This document shows positions 35,180-48,305 of a stretch of DNA of 64,000 nucleotides, one piece after another. A program made the translations under genes and the position numbers. Numbering within the stretch: position 1 is the stretch's first letter; each line of letters begins with the position of its first letter. The stretch is from Acanthopleura granulata. Taxonomy: Eukaryota; Mollusca; Polyplacophora; Chitonida; Chitonidae. The stretch lies in assembly GCA_016165875.1 (NCBI GenBank), contig JABBOT010000002.1, positions 18,430,120 to 18,494,119 on the forward strand. The letters run 5' to 3'. The notes beneath the pieces were generated by a model that was not told the origin of the DNA, made no database searches, and saw only the letters and a list, made by a program, of their open reading frames with translations.

Positions 35180-35806
35180 TGACGGGACCTACGGGCCTGC
35201 AAAGAATCGTCGACTACTCCTTGTCTCAAGAGTCGGGATACCACAAATTCCACGTCCTTGATGAAATTAAAAACCTGATGTGACGCGTTACTGGCTCGGT
35301 CTCTATAACTAAGTTTCTTTCCGTTCACACTTCAACAGAGGCAAAATTTCACAAATACGAAGGACGTGGAAACGTTGGGCTCTTAATGGCAGATTCTCAG
35401 AGCTTTCAGGTGTCCTATTCTGGTGACTAAATAAATATTTATTTAATTTTTGAACTGTGTTTTACACAATGCTCAAGAATATTTGACCTATATGGCGAGA
35501 TTAGCATTATTTTGGTAGGGGAGACATCCACAGTTATCAGTAGCTTATTGGCAAAACTTTCCACATACGACAAGAGAACAATCCAACATTATCTAGACTT
35601 GAACTTACAGTGACCGCTTTGGTGAGAGGCTCTTTTGGGTAATTGCACTGGTCTGGCGCGCTAAGCTCCTAGGTTACTCATGGCTCTCCATGTAGGTAGA
35701 TACCCTTCATATATGCAGGGATCTGTGAAACAGGTATATCTTCAGTGTCGAGAAGTACCGGTGGCAATTTAAATATCTATGAGTGATTCGAATTTTCTTC
35801 CATACG
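35180..35806. repeat. Duplicated block P, copy 2 (with MetaSINE inside)
   Basis: See 31890-32400. This copy retains a nearly complete but highly diverged minus-strand MetaSINE between 'cagattctcagagctttc' and 'aggtagatacccttcat'. It is the longer and better preserved member. Confidence 0.72.
35428..35690 (-). mobile_element. Old, diverged MetaSINE-like SINE
   Basis: On the minus strand: the tRNA-like head is 'catgagtaacctaggagctt' and 'agcgcgccagaccagtgcaa', followed by 'cactgtaagttcaagtc', a degenerate body, and the tail 'caaatattcttgagcat' to 'taaataaatatttattta'. All landmarks are in the right order and spacing, but the identity is low. Confidence 0.72.
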
Positions 35807-38182
35807 CCTTTGACAGAAAGACTTGTACGTTTTAATCTGTGCCAAGCAGAAAACGGTTTCATCTGACGCCATAGTGGAAAAAGGTTTCACTGTTGACATT
35901 GTTAATTATCTTCATTTTCATACCCAAATGCCAAAGGTGGCTGCATATGGCGTCTACAAGTTTTGCCCCGAAGGACTCGTTAGATCCTATTTGTTCCGTG
36001 ATGATTTCAACGAACGTCAGAGGTTATTACTACAGGACCGTTTGTGTCAAGGATATTACATCAAACGCCTTGATCCCACAATTTAATTTTCCGTTCAGTA
36101 AACACAGACGGAGTGTCGAGGATCTCTGTGTTTCCCTTCAAAAGTCTATTTACTTTCGCGTGATTTACCTAATGTTATGTAAAACTGCCCCGTTTGAAAC
36201 AGGAACAATTTACCCAGTTTTGTTAAAGGTGGGAAGGAACTTTAGTTTTCCATTCAAGATAAACTAGCAAAAGATAGCGCCGTGCACGAGTGGGATTGAG
36301 TTTTCACCCTAGAATATGTATTGCGCCTTACTTCCACCGTTAATGCTGTCAACAACTTCTCTTTACATGACTTATTTTATTTTATAGTTTTTAGTTTAAT
36401 TTATATAGTTATTTAGATTTTGGTGATTTGGGTTGAATGCAGTCAAATTGACAATTAGTGTTGCAATTTTTGCAAAATTTTTTCAGAAATATAATTTATG
36501 GGTGAGGATGTGTGTACAAATGTTAGTGTACAAATTACTTATAGAAAAGTTCATTTAAATATGCAATGTATATATCCTGTGAAACGTGGATCAATGAAGT
36601 GCGTCTCTTCAATCCCTTTACTGCCCTTGTCCTTAAAAGTTACCTCCCTTACAAGTATAAGTTTACTTGAAGGGTAAACCATTCCCTGGTTCTTTTAACC
36701 TTAGAAATATAGTCAGTCAAGAAGTTGTAGAACACTTGTCAGAAATTATAGTCTGTGGTGGCCTGTTCCATTCGTATTCTGTATATTAAATATGAAGAAC
36801 AACTTGAAAGTAGTACTATATAAATCTATATAATATCTGTTAAACACATCAGAATAATGTATTTCCTGACTATCTTAAAACTCACATGCATTGTATTCGA
36901 ATAGAGAAAATAAGGTTATTAAAATATTCACTTAGATTGCCGCTGAAGGTACACTGAATGAATAATCGACAGTGTGATTTGTGAGTCTACTTTAAATAAG
37001 CGAAACAAATACCCAGTGATTCCCAAAACACGTACAGAAGCACCCTGCAAACGGCAAGGAATACATTTCGAAGTGTAAAAGGCTGTATCACCAGCTGTAA
37101 TGAATGCTGAGTGAGCTTATTAAAGGAAGTGAGTTTTAGTTTTGAAGACAGGCCTTTCTGATATTTAAGACATGTCCTCATAACTGGAAATCTTTATGTA
37201 ATCTTAATGTCTAATGCTTAATAGTTGTATCTTAGTAGCACCCCTTCCACCACATGATATATACGCGTATTAATGTGACATGTTCGCCCAATTATTTGGA
37301 ATTTTAACGTTGTTACAGAAGGACATGAGCATTAGGTATTTTCTCAAGAAGTAAAACTTACACACTTTTCTTTAATTCCACTCCGCAGCATTGTACGTGA
37401 AATGAATTTCTAAATATAGCAACAAAAACTGAAAACTCTGTCAGAATATTTAAATGACGGGCTGCCAGTTCAGTGGAACTGGAGTATGCGCACAGCGCTC
37501 AGTAGACTTTGTATGGAAACAAACGTGGTTGATAATACGCGTAAGAGAAGGATAAAAGAGAGGCATGAAAGAGAGCTCAACAGGTTGAAAAACAAGTCTA
37601 AAGTTGTAATTGGTGGTCAGGTGTGGCAAAACAACACTGCTTGAGAGGTGGGTGCAAATGTTATTGTTGTTATGGCTGTGTTACAACGTGGAACATAGCC
37701 CGCCCTCTTTGTGTTGAATTCGAATAACCACAGAACTTGTCGTACAAGCTACATACTTAATGAATATTTTTTTACGTCAACATGACTGATACAGCTTGCA
37801 ATTTTTTTTAAGTTTTAAATTTTTTGCGACCATGTCTCCTTAAGAAACGCAGGTCAAAGAGGTTGATATTTCATTACCTAATATCCACCCACACGTCTGC
37901 TCAGTAGTTTCCGAAACAAGTTGTGTCTGATTTTGAAAGGCCTTAAAGACTTTCTTCAGAAAATGGTTGTTAGCAGGTATTTGTCATTCAGCTTTTTTTT
38001 TTCTTCACAGGAATTCAAAGTCTTTCATGTTTTTTAAACAGAGCCTCTTTTTTTCAAATATTTTGCTGGAGCCATCCGGGTGAACAGTTCACTTTCATCA
38101 TTTTTGTCTCTTGGTCACCGTCACAAAAACAGAATGTCCATTTTCAGGGAACGAAAGAAAACACTTTTGGGTACATACAACT
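35807..38182. other. Unassigned stretch
   Basis: Two overlapping plus-strand frames (35823-36086 and 35893-36267) have fairly protein-like composition but no recognised family. 36370-36430 is very AT-rich. No transposon ends identified. Confidence 0.4.
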
Positions 38183-38206
38183 ATCAAAGCCTTCGCTGGC
38201 TTTGAT
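38183..38206. repeat. Perfect hairpin, 9-bp stem
   Basis: ATCAAAGCC, loop TTCGCT, GGCTTTGAT. It is followed by two more 'caaagctt' words (38207-38230). Possible function unknown; such short stems also occur by chance. Confidence 0.7.
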
Positions 38207-40249
38207 CAAAGCTTTATTCTTCAAAGCTTCAAGCCTATATACCGAAAACTAGCATTGGGGTAATTGGCATTAGCCTGTGTGTATATTTTTTGATGAGTTA
38301 AACGCTTCCTACCATTACTATAATACACATGAACAATGTTTCCTCTAATTACCTGCCGTAAAGAAAGTTAGAGAACCCCGAAGCAACCTGTGAGGTGAAC
38401 AGAAGCCAACGTGTGCAAAGGGGAACAACTCTTGCTGCTCTAATCCTATGGACAATATTGAAACGGCGACTAAGAAGCTTACAATGATACTTTAACTTGT
38501 CCCACTATAAAATGTTATATTATATAATTTTCAATTTGACGTAACGAAAGATGATCCAGAGAAATGGGTGGATTAATTAATTTTTGAAAGTTCAAGTTTG
38601 TAAAGCCTCGTGAAAATGATCATCCATACAGCGCAAGACGCATAATGCCTTGCACTCCCTTTTACGAGTTAGCCACAGTGGTAAAATAAAATCCGTATGT
38701 TCCAATACGGGAGCCCACAGTTCCGTAAAGGTTTTATCTAAAAGCATACACACGTGTCCTCTGATAATTCCTAGTCGGAAAAAAACCTGTACATAATATG
38801 CTACGGTGACTGGATAAGAGCATAACCAAAACCACCAGAATACCGAAGTTGCTATTGGAATTCCACAGTCATACGAACAACATAGATACCATATATACAC
38901 ATTGCATAAAAAGTATATACATTAGCATTTTTGACGAGTTCAGTTTTTATCAATATATATCAATAACTATATCAATGTACCGGTGAAACATTGTGTTACA
39001 TTATGAAGCAACTCGGAGAAAGAAGACACCCCACAAGTTAAAACTAATATGAAGCTACTATGAGCCGTGAGTCGAGAAAAAATGTTCCACTTCAGTCACG
39101 TGCGTATTCACTGCGCTAACAAGCTTTCAATATAGCCCAAAGATAAGAAGTGCAAAGAGAATCCACTAATGACTTTTAAATTGCTTCACATATCAAAGTA
39201 ACACCGAAAGGTATGTGTAAAGAGATAAATTATTTCAACAGAGAAATCCTTTGCGTTCCTTTACTTTTACTAGCTGCGTTATTACAGGGTGGTGCCCTTG
39301 GCACACATGGCATGTGGTTCAGTGTAACACTCTGCACACTGTAAGCAGGAGAGGCCTGCTTAAAAATGACCTCCATTGTCTACGCTACAAACACTTGTGT
39401 CTGGTGCAATCGGATAGGTAAAAACATAAATCCTAACCCGCGTCCAGCTAACGCCAATATTAAACTAAAAAATAGTAGGCCTAACCTAGGTAGTTTCGTA
39501 GTTGGTGCAAGATATAAAACTGACTGTACGCCGTGAAGGGAGGAGATATCATGTCGGGTGTATTTGGCATGGCGTTCGATTGAGGCAGCATTTCAAATGT
39601 GATTGGTACTAGAATCGGGATATTCTAAGGCCAAGTTTCAGTGGTTACGTGGGCTGTTTCTCCCACCTCCACGCTGTTGGCGCTGCCTTTGATTTATTCT
39701 CCACGCTGTGTAGTTTTTTGTATTGCCAAAAGGAGAAAGTTGAAAGTTTAACGTAGTGATAGGTTTCCAAAACTGTATTAAACCATTTGGAACCCAGAGC
39801 AATCTTACCAGTAGTTTCAGAATTCAACATCAAGTGCATATCAAACATGATTTTCAAATGATAAATTTAATAAGATGTTGATTTAATCTTGAATGTGATT
39901 CGGGATGAGGCCTACAACCTTTCCGTAGAGAGTTGGATTTAAGTTGACAGACTTGAAAAAGACATTATACAGGACTACAGCATGGAGAGTTAAACCAAAG
40001 CACAGGCGACTGTGTGGCAGTTGGCAAATGATCAGAGATAATCTGAGAAATCCCTAGTTAGGGTTTCAGTCAAACCTTTCCGGTAAATGCACAAGTAGCA
40101 GCAACTTGCACAACCCATAGCACCATTATTTAAGCATTTAATCGGATTGAAGGACGCAACAATGTTACTCGCGGCAGACGTCTCTGCCGTGGAATTGCTC
40201 AATATGTTGTGTTGTCACTGCATTTAGCAATCAGTAACACATGAAACGA
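38207..40249. other. Unassigned stretch
   Basis: Contains the minus frame 38592-38900 (102 codons, no recognised domain). No element identified. Confidence 0.4.
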
Positions 40250-40545
40250 CCGTCCAGGTAGCCATGAGCCGGGAAATCCGGGATAAACCCCGGGTCCGGT
40301 CATACCAGAGACTATTAAATTGGTAGATACTGGTGCTTCGCTTGGCGCTCAGCATTGACAAGTTAGAGCGAGGAAATATTACTGACCAACCCAGTGTCAG
40401 ACTAACGTGACAGGGATGTCATATCTGGCGTCGTCTGTAGTACTCAAGGACTCGCTTTGCCAGAGGAAGACGTAGTATTTTTACATACTAACGACTCCTC
40501 GTCGTCATATGACTGAAAAATTATGAACGATGTAAAATCTATTAA
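40250..40545 (+). mobile_element. Second SINE family, copy 3
   Basis: The body anchors match copy 1 at 30187: 'ccggtcataccagagac', 'cttcgcttggcgctcagcat', 'acaagttagagcgaggaa', 'ccaacccagtgtcag'. It closes with 'cgtcatatgactgaaaaatt' and 'atgaacgatgtaaaa'. The tRNA-like head is heavily altered and the final ACTC repeat is replaced by an A/T-rich run. Confidence 0.76.
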
Positions 40546-43500
40546 AAATAAATACATTAAAAAGTTACTATTTGACAAATAGATTTAGTGCCCGTTTCTC
40601 ATTTCATGTAAGGCATATTGCGGACTACTGGCTCGAGGATCAGACATATCCTACATTAATCTGAAGGCGTAGGCTATAAAGGCGTACGCTATAACGTTAC
40701 ACATGCGCAATTGATCGATTGTGTCCAAGTTTTGCCTCCACACTGAAGAGTGCTGAACAACTGATTGGATAATACTGACAAAAAGACAGTCCAGATTGTT
40801 GACTCATTATAAATTTCTACACTGAAATTTTACACTTGGTTAAATATATTGCAATTTTGTCTGCCTTGGATAGAAGCGAAAACTTGTATACCATGGTTAC
40901 TTCCCTACCCCCGTGATGGACGTTACCATGGTGGCAAAATATTATTACGTCACTTTCAACGATAACAGCTAAAAAAGTGGAAAACAGAAGAGTTGCAGCA
41001 TGTGGTGGTATGGCACGATACCGCGCAAACGTTTTGGGGATATATATTTTGCATCTTGAAGTTCACAAATTTACTACTGCACATTTAATCAGGAAAACCA
41101 ATGCGCTCGTTTAACCTATGAAAATATTCCATTCGCACTTTATTAGAAATGAACAACTGAGTTGATAAAATATCGACGTGGGTGTGTTGTCGTCGATATC
41201 TGTTACTACGCCGGGCCAGATGCTTCCATAACAACTCAGCAATTTTCAAGTGCCGGAGGGCAAATTCCTTATCAAGTCCACATGTATGTCGCCACCTGCG
41301 CATCGAAGGAATGATGTGATCTTTTGAAAGGGTCGGCATATTTTGCCTTTTCTCATGACGGAAGACGTGAGAAGGGTTTCTCTATTACAGCCAGATTTTG
41401 TAATTACAGAGAGCCAAACGAAATTTCAGCTAGCTCCCACTTTTTGCCCGGGGACAATATATTGATATCGGTGTATGGGAGCGGCTGATTTCTAAAGGTA
41501 GACTGGTGAGCGTAAACGAACAGTCAACAAGAAGATAGTCACGCCTCATTTGTCGGTTGGGGAAAATCCATAGGCCGTAGTAATGATCAACTGGCGTACC
41601 AAGGCTGACTTCAGCTGCAACGATTGGGCGCTGCTTTATGACGTAGCACAAGACATTATTCGCTTCAGCCTTGACCCGATCTTAACATTCGTATTTGAGG
41701 TTGTTATCAGGAAATTTTACAAGTATAGAGTTGAGATGTTTCGTGTGTCTAACTGGGAAGTTCTATGCACGTCATCTGCATATCCTGTATCACTTCTGAA
41801 AACCGCTCGCATCTTCGAGTGATGTCATACATCATTTAATGTACGTGGCGATCATTTTCTGTTCTTCCTTTTTCTTGACATATGGAGCAATCTGCACACA
41901 TGAGAATGTATGAAGAATTATTTCTATACAGATTATTTCAAAGGCACATAAAATACATATACATGCTTACACTAAGGCTACATGCTACTAATTCTACTAA
42001 GACGTTTAGAAAAAACAATATACGGCACGCCTTTTTATATCAATCTTTTAATGCCCCTTAATATGCTTTCGGGATGATCAGATGTTCTCTTAACCGTAAA
42101 TGTCACCGACAGCGTTTATTAATGTGAAATTATCTTGCACAAGGTAAAGACTTCATTGTAAAACTCATTGCGACAAATTTGTCATCCCGTAAGCTATTAT
42201 GGATACTTCGATTTCCATTATGTCATCTGGGGGAACTGATTTGATGTTGTGGTATCATTCAAATGCAACAACTGTTAAATTTGCACAAGGTTTGGCTGTG
42301 AGTTTATACTGCTCATGACTCAGCTGTGTAGCAGACATAGGTATACATCAGTTGCAACAGATCTGCACACAAAAGTTAATAAATATCTCAGACATTAAAT
42401 ATACATTATACATTAAATATTTATCTAGTTGTCAAGCTGTGGTTCATATGTGTTTACATTGCAAACTGCATCTGTATTCAAAAAACAAAATTTATTAGTT
42501 TATTCATTATGGTGATGATATGATAGCAAGATATTATAATAAAACCTTCACTATAAGTTTCTTTCATTATTTATTGTACTGATTATTAACGAAGCTGTCT
42601 GGAATACTTCATTTTGTCTTGCAGACGGGCAGAGGAAACTGCAAAACCTCAACTACAGTTGATTCCACAAAGCGAATTCTTACTTCAGCTAGAGTATAAT
42701 ACCTCATCATAACGCTTAGTTTGCGATACTGGCTGAAATTTTGAAACATTTGTCTGTAGATAAGCTGTATGAGGTGGCCCAAAAGGCAATTTATACATCT
42801 TAGAAATAAGCTCTAAAATTGCATTTCAAATTTTGGTTTAAGTGAAAAATGACTTTGCGGATATCGGCACCTGAACCATTCAGGGGTTGGGAGTGGGAGA
42901 GGGGATGGGGAGATGAGGACGTGGCCTCAATGGCCATTGGCTTGTTCGGTGCCATATGCAGTGTATAAACCGGCGAGGGCTCCAACCACTTTTTCATATC
43001 TTAGTTACACAGAGATAGGCCAATCTGTAGAGCAGCCTAACGGTCCATAATATCTGAAATGTGTTCATACTGATACAGAGCAGTTTGTTTGTACTAGACG
43101 TTTCACACAACACCCCTTCAACAATCCTTTAATTACGCGACAAGATTCTTAGGTTGCTCATTTATCTCACTTTCCCCACTTTATCACACAGACTCAGACA
43201 CTGAAATTAAATTGACCTTTCAACGTGAGAAGAAGTATGCACGTTTTTTTTCTCCCATTTTTTTTGGCGCAAGTGCCATGGAGAAGTGATCAATTTGTTG
43301 TCACTTGGCGACCAAATATTTTTTTATCCCAGGTAATACTAATTACCTGGAAACACGAAAAGGCTAAGTTTGAAAAACACTTTACTTCAGCGAAAGCGTA
43401 ATAAAGAGTAGAGGGTTATTCAGACAGTTATTCATAGAGGCATCCCCTGGTGTAAGAATTGGGAACTATATACTTCACGTCATTGCGCGTATGAAGTTTG

Positions 43501-43851
43501 ATTAATGTGCTAAATTTGAAGGTGTGAGAGTAATGGAGGTATCGCCTACTTTATCTTTATGTAAATAATGACTGGCCCCCGTTGAACAGCTAAACGCTAA
43601 CAGGAAACTGCCGTCTAGAGCATTGTACGGTAAAATTTTGACAAGTAGGGGAAAACTTATTTTTTTGTCTCATTTGTAGGGAAATATTTTGTAAAAAGAG
43701 AGCGCATGAACATCTTTCTCAGGCCACATGCCACTTGTCTCATTAACTCTTTAGACGATCTTAGAAATTAACTGGATCAATAGATCTACAGTTCAAGAAT
43801 AAAGGGTGCTTAACGGAAAATGAACTGCCTTAACAACGGAGATTTTATTTC
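40546..43851. other. Unassigned stretch
   Basis: Overlapping frames on both strands at 41085-41822 have no recognised domain. 42360-42425 has short repeats of 'acattaaatat'. No mobile element recognised. Confidence 0.4.
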
Positions 43852-43875
43852 ATAATACGTGAAGTCACGTATTAT
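43852..43875. repeat. Perfect inverted repeat, 11-bp arms
   Basis: ATAATACGTGA, AG, TCACGTATTAT. A 24-bp near-palindrome shortly before repeat Q. Confidence 0.85.
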
Positions 43876-43936
43876 ATTATAGCTGAGCAGCCGTTCGGTA
43901 CTGAGTGGGTTCTTAGTGATAAGGCGAACCAGCTTC

Positions 43937-44377
43937 AAGCATTCCCAGCAGGAAATGCCTTGTTTTCCCTGCCATATATAAACCTGTCTGAATCTCACGC
44001 CAAGCAATCGGGTTTCAAAGGCGAAACCGAATTGAGGGAATGGTCACACAGGATTTTATTATCAACCGTGAAATGCTTTTGCCGTGCCGGGGTGTGATTA
44101 ACCGGGGAAGAGCGTTAACCCGTCTAGTAGCCACAATAACATGCCCTCTTCCCACTGGATTTCCAGACAACCGTTCTTTTCACTCGTCAGCGACGCGAGT
44201 ATCTGCCTGAAACCAGACCTGGTATACAAGCGAAGAGTACAAACACCGTGCCAACGTAAAGATATAGTGGTTAATTGTTTGTTATACAATCTAGAAGGTG
44301 TGCATGAGGTGACGCTTCTTTCGGGTTACCTGGGAGATTACCGTCAATGGTTTGCAATCCCTAACCGTTTCTGAAAC
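43937..44377 (+). repeat. Dispersed repeat Q, copy 1 (~440 bp)
   Basis: Collinear with 61910-62312. Anchors are 'aggaaatgc', 'taaacctgtctg', 'aatggtcacacaggatttta', 'ttgtttgttatacaa', 'ttaccg/ttacca' and 'ggtttgcaatccctaa'/'ggattgcaatcagtaa'. No coding frame is shared. The class is unknown; the outer ends are not clearly inverted repeats. Confidence 0.7.
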
Positions 44378-46539
44378 TTGTAGATATGAAACATTTGTAC
44401 AACGTATAGTGCCCACATAAAAAAACAGACCACATTTTTAGAAAGTAGACATCATCTTAAAGGCAATTTTCGTGCTAATTGCTAATTCTTCATTATTTTC
44501 TGGCATTTCTATAGTGATTGAAACGAAAATAAAGACTGACGTGTTAGGGTAGGCCTTTTGAAACAGTGACGTAGCAGATTCTTTTTAGCTGCAAAACATC
44601 ATCTGATTGCTATATATCTACGTTCCACGTGTATATATATGTAGTACAACACCTATTTCTGTGCTTAACGTGAAAACGTAACAGTTACAGCCTGTTTAGC
44701 GACAAAAAATCTGTGATGTTAGTGTGCTTCATTACGATCCAAAAAGTCGTTACTTCCGTTTTAATCACTGTAAAAAAAAACTGCCAAAATATAATGAATG
44801 CCATATTTAAAATCATCACGCTATTGCCCTTGAGATGATGCGTACTTTCCAAAAATGTCGTCTGTTTTTTTCAACTGTAACACTTCTGTCATGCATTTGT
44901 GTGCTTTAATTAAATCAGAGGGCATCATCTGTCTGTGCATAAAAAAACATATGTAATCTTTGTCTTGTTTTGATCGTATTTCTTTTTTGACATCATATTG
45001 GCATTTTTTTTCGTCATATATTAACCAAAAATAAATGAGGATTACGACTACAAACTAAGAGGAATAAAGTTAGCCGGAATAAAGCCACTAGAACTTGTTC
45101 TATCCCTGGCATAATTGGGATGAATGAGCGATAGCATAATACACACGCAAAACGAAAACTGGCGAATGACTTGCACGAAGCTATACAACATACATCTCTG
45201 AAGACACCTGTTCGACAAAACACAGTGACCGTAACAAACTAATACTGTTGCCTCTATCCCCTTTGGTTTGAGTCCCGAAATTGAGCTTAGACAGAAAATA
45301 CAATTGTCTCGTTCATACGCGTAACCCATCAAAATGTCTCATGGCATCATAGTTAGTTTTAGCATACCATGGGCTACAAACCAAAGAAGTTGTTCCTTGA
45401 CAGCGGGAACCATCACGAATTGCCCGAATGACACAGCTCGCAGCTTTGCACAGCTAGTTTTATATGACGATTTTTAGAGATCATTTGCTTATCACCAGTA
45501 TTTATACTGGTGAAGATTTGTTGTTTTATGCATGAAATCTTCACGATACACACAAATGTTTATATCTATGTCAGTAATTTCACAATATATTTCGTGTTAC
45601 ACCATCCCAATACATTTTCACATGTATGACGTTTTTATGTGGATATGACGATAATAACTAAAATTTGACGCACAGCAGAATTATGGGCCATGCATGAATG
45701 GAATTGCTGTTCGCGCATATAAAAACGGCGATGTGGGCAGAAGTGTGCTTTGACGTTAATTCTAACCACATCATCAGAAACTGCACAAATCACCTTGTAA
45801 GAAAACCATTTTGAAGGCTCCTGGTTGTCACCTGAAGGACATGAGGAATTTGTTGTTAAACTTGAGGACAACTCCCCACGAAAAACAGGAAGTTATTAGC
45901 CAAGAAGCCATAAGAGCCAATAAATAGAAGGTATAAATGTGTCCAGAATAGATTTAGCTGATGCCCTGACAATCTTAGGTGCCTTACCTTACAATTCCGA
46001 ATAAACACTTGCACACAAACGCAATCACTCGTGAATATGTGTTACTTTAATGAAAATAAACTGTGTCAATTAGCCTGTAGTATAATGGTGAAAAATTGGG
46101 GCTGATCTGGTTAAACGTTTATGATAATTTGTAAATGCTTTGATTTATTTCCGACCTCTTCATTCGCACTGTAATTAACCGAAGATGCATTACAAACTAT
46201 CTGCGCTGATTTCCTACAACAGCACAAAGACTACTGCGTTTACACTGACTAGCATGGACAACTTGGATCAGTTGGCAAAGGCGTAGAGAAAGATCAAATG
46301 GAGTCTGATATTTCGACTGATAGCTCTCCCTTTATGGACCTTAGAATATGGGACTTTGTGGTAATTAGAAACTATTTTATCTCCAACACACACAAATTAA
46401 TAGCTTTTTGCGCAACAACATGTTTTCTTTGATTTCCTTATTAGTTGCCCATGGCCATCTGTTGTTGTTTATTTAACCTGCCAATGCATTTGCTTGCTTA
46501 CAACTGGCAAAGTAGTCTCCACAGACGAAGAATTGTCTA
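44378..46539. other. Unassigned stretch
   Basis: Minus frames at 45014-45332 and 45635-45871 show no domain. It contains the palindrome listed at 45492. No recognised element. Confidence 0.4.
45492..45513. repeat. Perfect hairpin, 10-bp stem
   Basis: TCACCAGTAT, TT, ATACTGGTGA. A strong cruciform-capable sequence of 22 bp; no function known. Confidence 0.85.
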
Positions 46540-47960
46540 TACGAAATCTTAAATGTCTTACCAGAGATTCTCAAGAGATACGTTTAATGGAAGTGATCAC
46601 GAGATTAATCGTCAGTTTACGCTACACTGCAACCCCAACACCTTGGCGCTGATAATCATTAATATAAATATTACACACACAAAAAGAACATATTTAATTT
46701 AATAAAATTTTTAATTAATTTAATTTAATAAAAGTAAAGTGTTCGACATAATTGCATGTCGGATCAGCATTGGTAGCTTTATAATAAACTCATCCACAAC
46801 ATCATCCGAGTAGCATCTAGAAAACATTTTGAACCTGGGCTGACATTTTTCTGTTAGGATGTTCTTCATCAGCTGTTACAGTATCTCGTGGAGTCTTTCT
46901 CGAAGACAACAAAAATCCCTGCCACCTCACTATTTGATAAACGTCTTGTCTTTATGCATACATGCACATTAATGGTGTTTTCTTCTATTTAAAATGAAAA
47001 CAGTTTATATCGGTACTTTATTGTAATTAAGTTTTGGTTTCCCGCTCTCGCCGTATTTATAGACAGGATTTTTCCGTGCATATGTTGGTAGAAGGAAAAC
47101 AACAACAGACAACATTATTTCTCATTGGATTATTTCTCATCTTGAATCAGCCGAAAGCTCGAAGGAAAACTTCATTCATTACTAGACAAAAACGTTAACT
47201 TCAATTACATCTATAATTAAAATTCTGGTGATTTGGTAATTACAAAATCTGTTAATCATCACAACGTCAGACATTTGCCCTTAACAAATTTGTTATGTCA
47301 TTGTAATTACAAAATATTTTCCCGGGGAGGACTAAAACGGGGCGCTGCCCATCTGATTGATTAACCTGATGTAATTAATATTACTTTTGTAACGAAGAAG
47401 TTAGTCTCCGGGAAACAGGTTTGTAGATTTTTTCATGGCCAGCTGAGACTGATTGCTCGATATTACCTCGTGGATTGTCAGAAAATATCTGACAGCAGTG
47501 TTTTCATCGATGCCTTATAACTGCTGTGAAGAACACCGATGCCTTCCCTTTCCGTAAAATGTATTTTTAATTTCACTTAGGGGAATTAAACAATTTCAGA
47601 TATGCGAGTCATTATGTAATCTGGAGAGATGGAGTTAACTGATGAGCTCAGTTCAGTCCTTTTTCTTACAGGTAATAAGTTGAATGCCCAAAGGCGTGTT
47701 GAAAAATATGACCTCAATCAGACTAGTTTCGCTCAGAAACATGTAGGTTTGGATATCTAATACTATATTGCACCTGTTAAAATTATAATGTCAGGCTGTC
47801 ACAAAATTGAAATCCTGACAAAATTTGCTTAAAAAATTGTTGCTCGGACAGGAAAATCTGTCCAACGCGATAAGTTTTCCTTCCACTCAAATGTTTTTCA
47901 AAGCCCCTCATCTTCATGCGATTATACTTTAAATCGCACATATTAAGTGTGACAAGTGGG
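46540..47960 (+). repeat. Local segmental duplication, unit 1 (first segment)
   Basis: Non-coding block that matches 50640-51715 in the same order and orientation. Anchors are 'ggctttataa'/'agctttataa', 'cgctgtattt'/'gccgtattta', 'aaaaacgttaacttcaatta', 'taattacaaaatctgttaat', 'catcacaac', 'aacctgatgtaattaatatt', 'attaagtgtgacaag'. Divergence is substantial but uninterrupted order over about 1.1-1.4 kb rules out chance. No transposon structure recognised. Confidence 0.85.
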
Positions 47961-48305
47961 GTATGCTATAACTCCGGCCTCGCATTGATTTTCCTTTCAA
48001 TTTATGCAGTAAATTTGTCAACTTCAAAATATATATATATATTCAAACTTTCGCACGGTGGTATGCCATACTACCGCACACAGCTTGGACTTTTCTCTAC
48101 ATCAAATCAAAAGCATACATAGCATGACCACCATTTTTTCAGCTCTTGCTCCTGAAAGTGACGTAATAGCATTTTGGCACCCTGGTTACCTCCTGAGAGG
48201 GGATAGGGGTTGTACTCCCCGTTGCAAAAAGGTTTTAACTGGGTGTAAAATGACAGCAAAGAAATTTTATTGTTCGACAACATAGACTGTCTGTGTGGCA
48301 GTATT
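47960..48305 (+). repeat. Repeat R, copy 1
   Basis: Matches 49262-49640. Anchors are 'cacacagcttggacttttct', 'tgctcctgaaagtgacgtaa', 'tagcattttg', then 'aggtgtaaat'/'gggtgtaaaa' and 'tagactgt'. There is an (AT)n tract at 48030-48042. Frames overlapping it on both strands are not conserved between copies. Confidence 0.85.

Noticed and set aside
35823..36267. Plus-strand overlapping frames next to block P
   Set aside because: Protein-like words exist, but the two frames conflict and no family is recognised; left as unassigned.
38592..38900. Membrane-protein-like minus-strand frame
   Set aside because: Hydrophobic start is not followed by any recognised domain; no support beyond openness.
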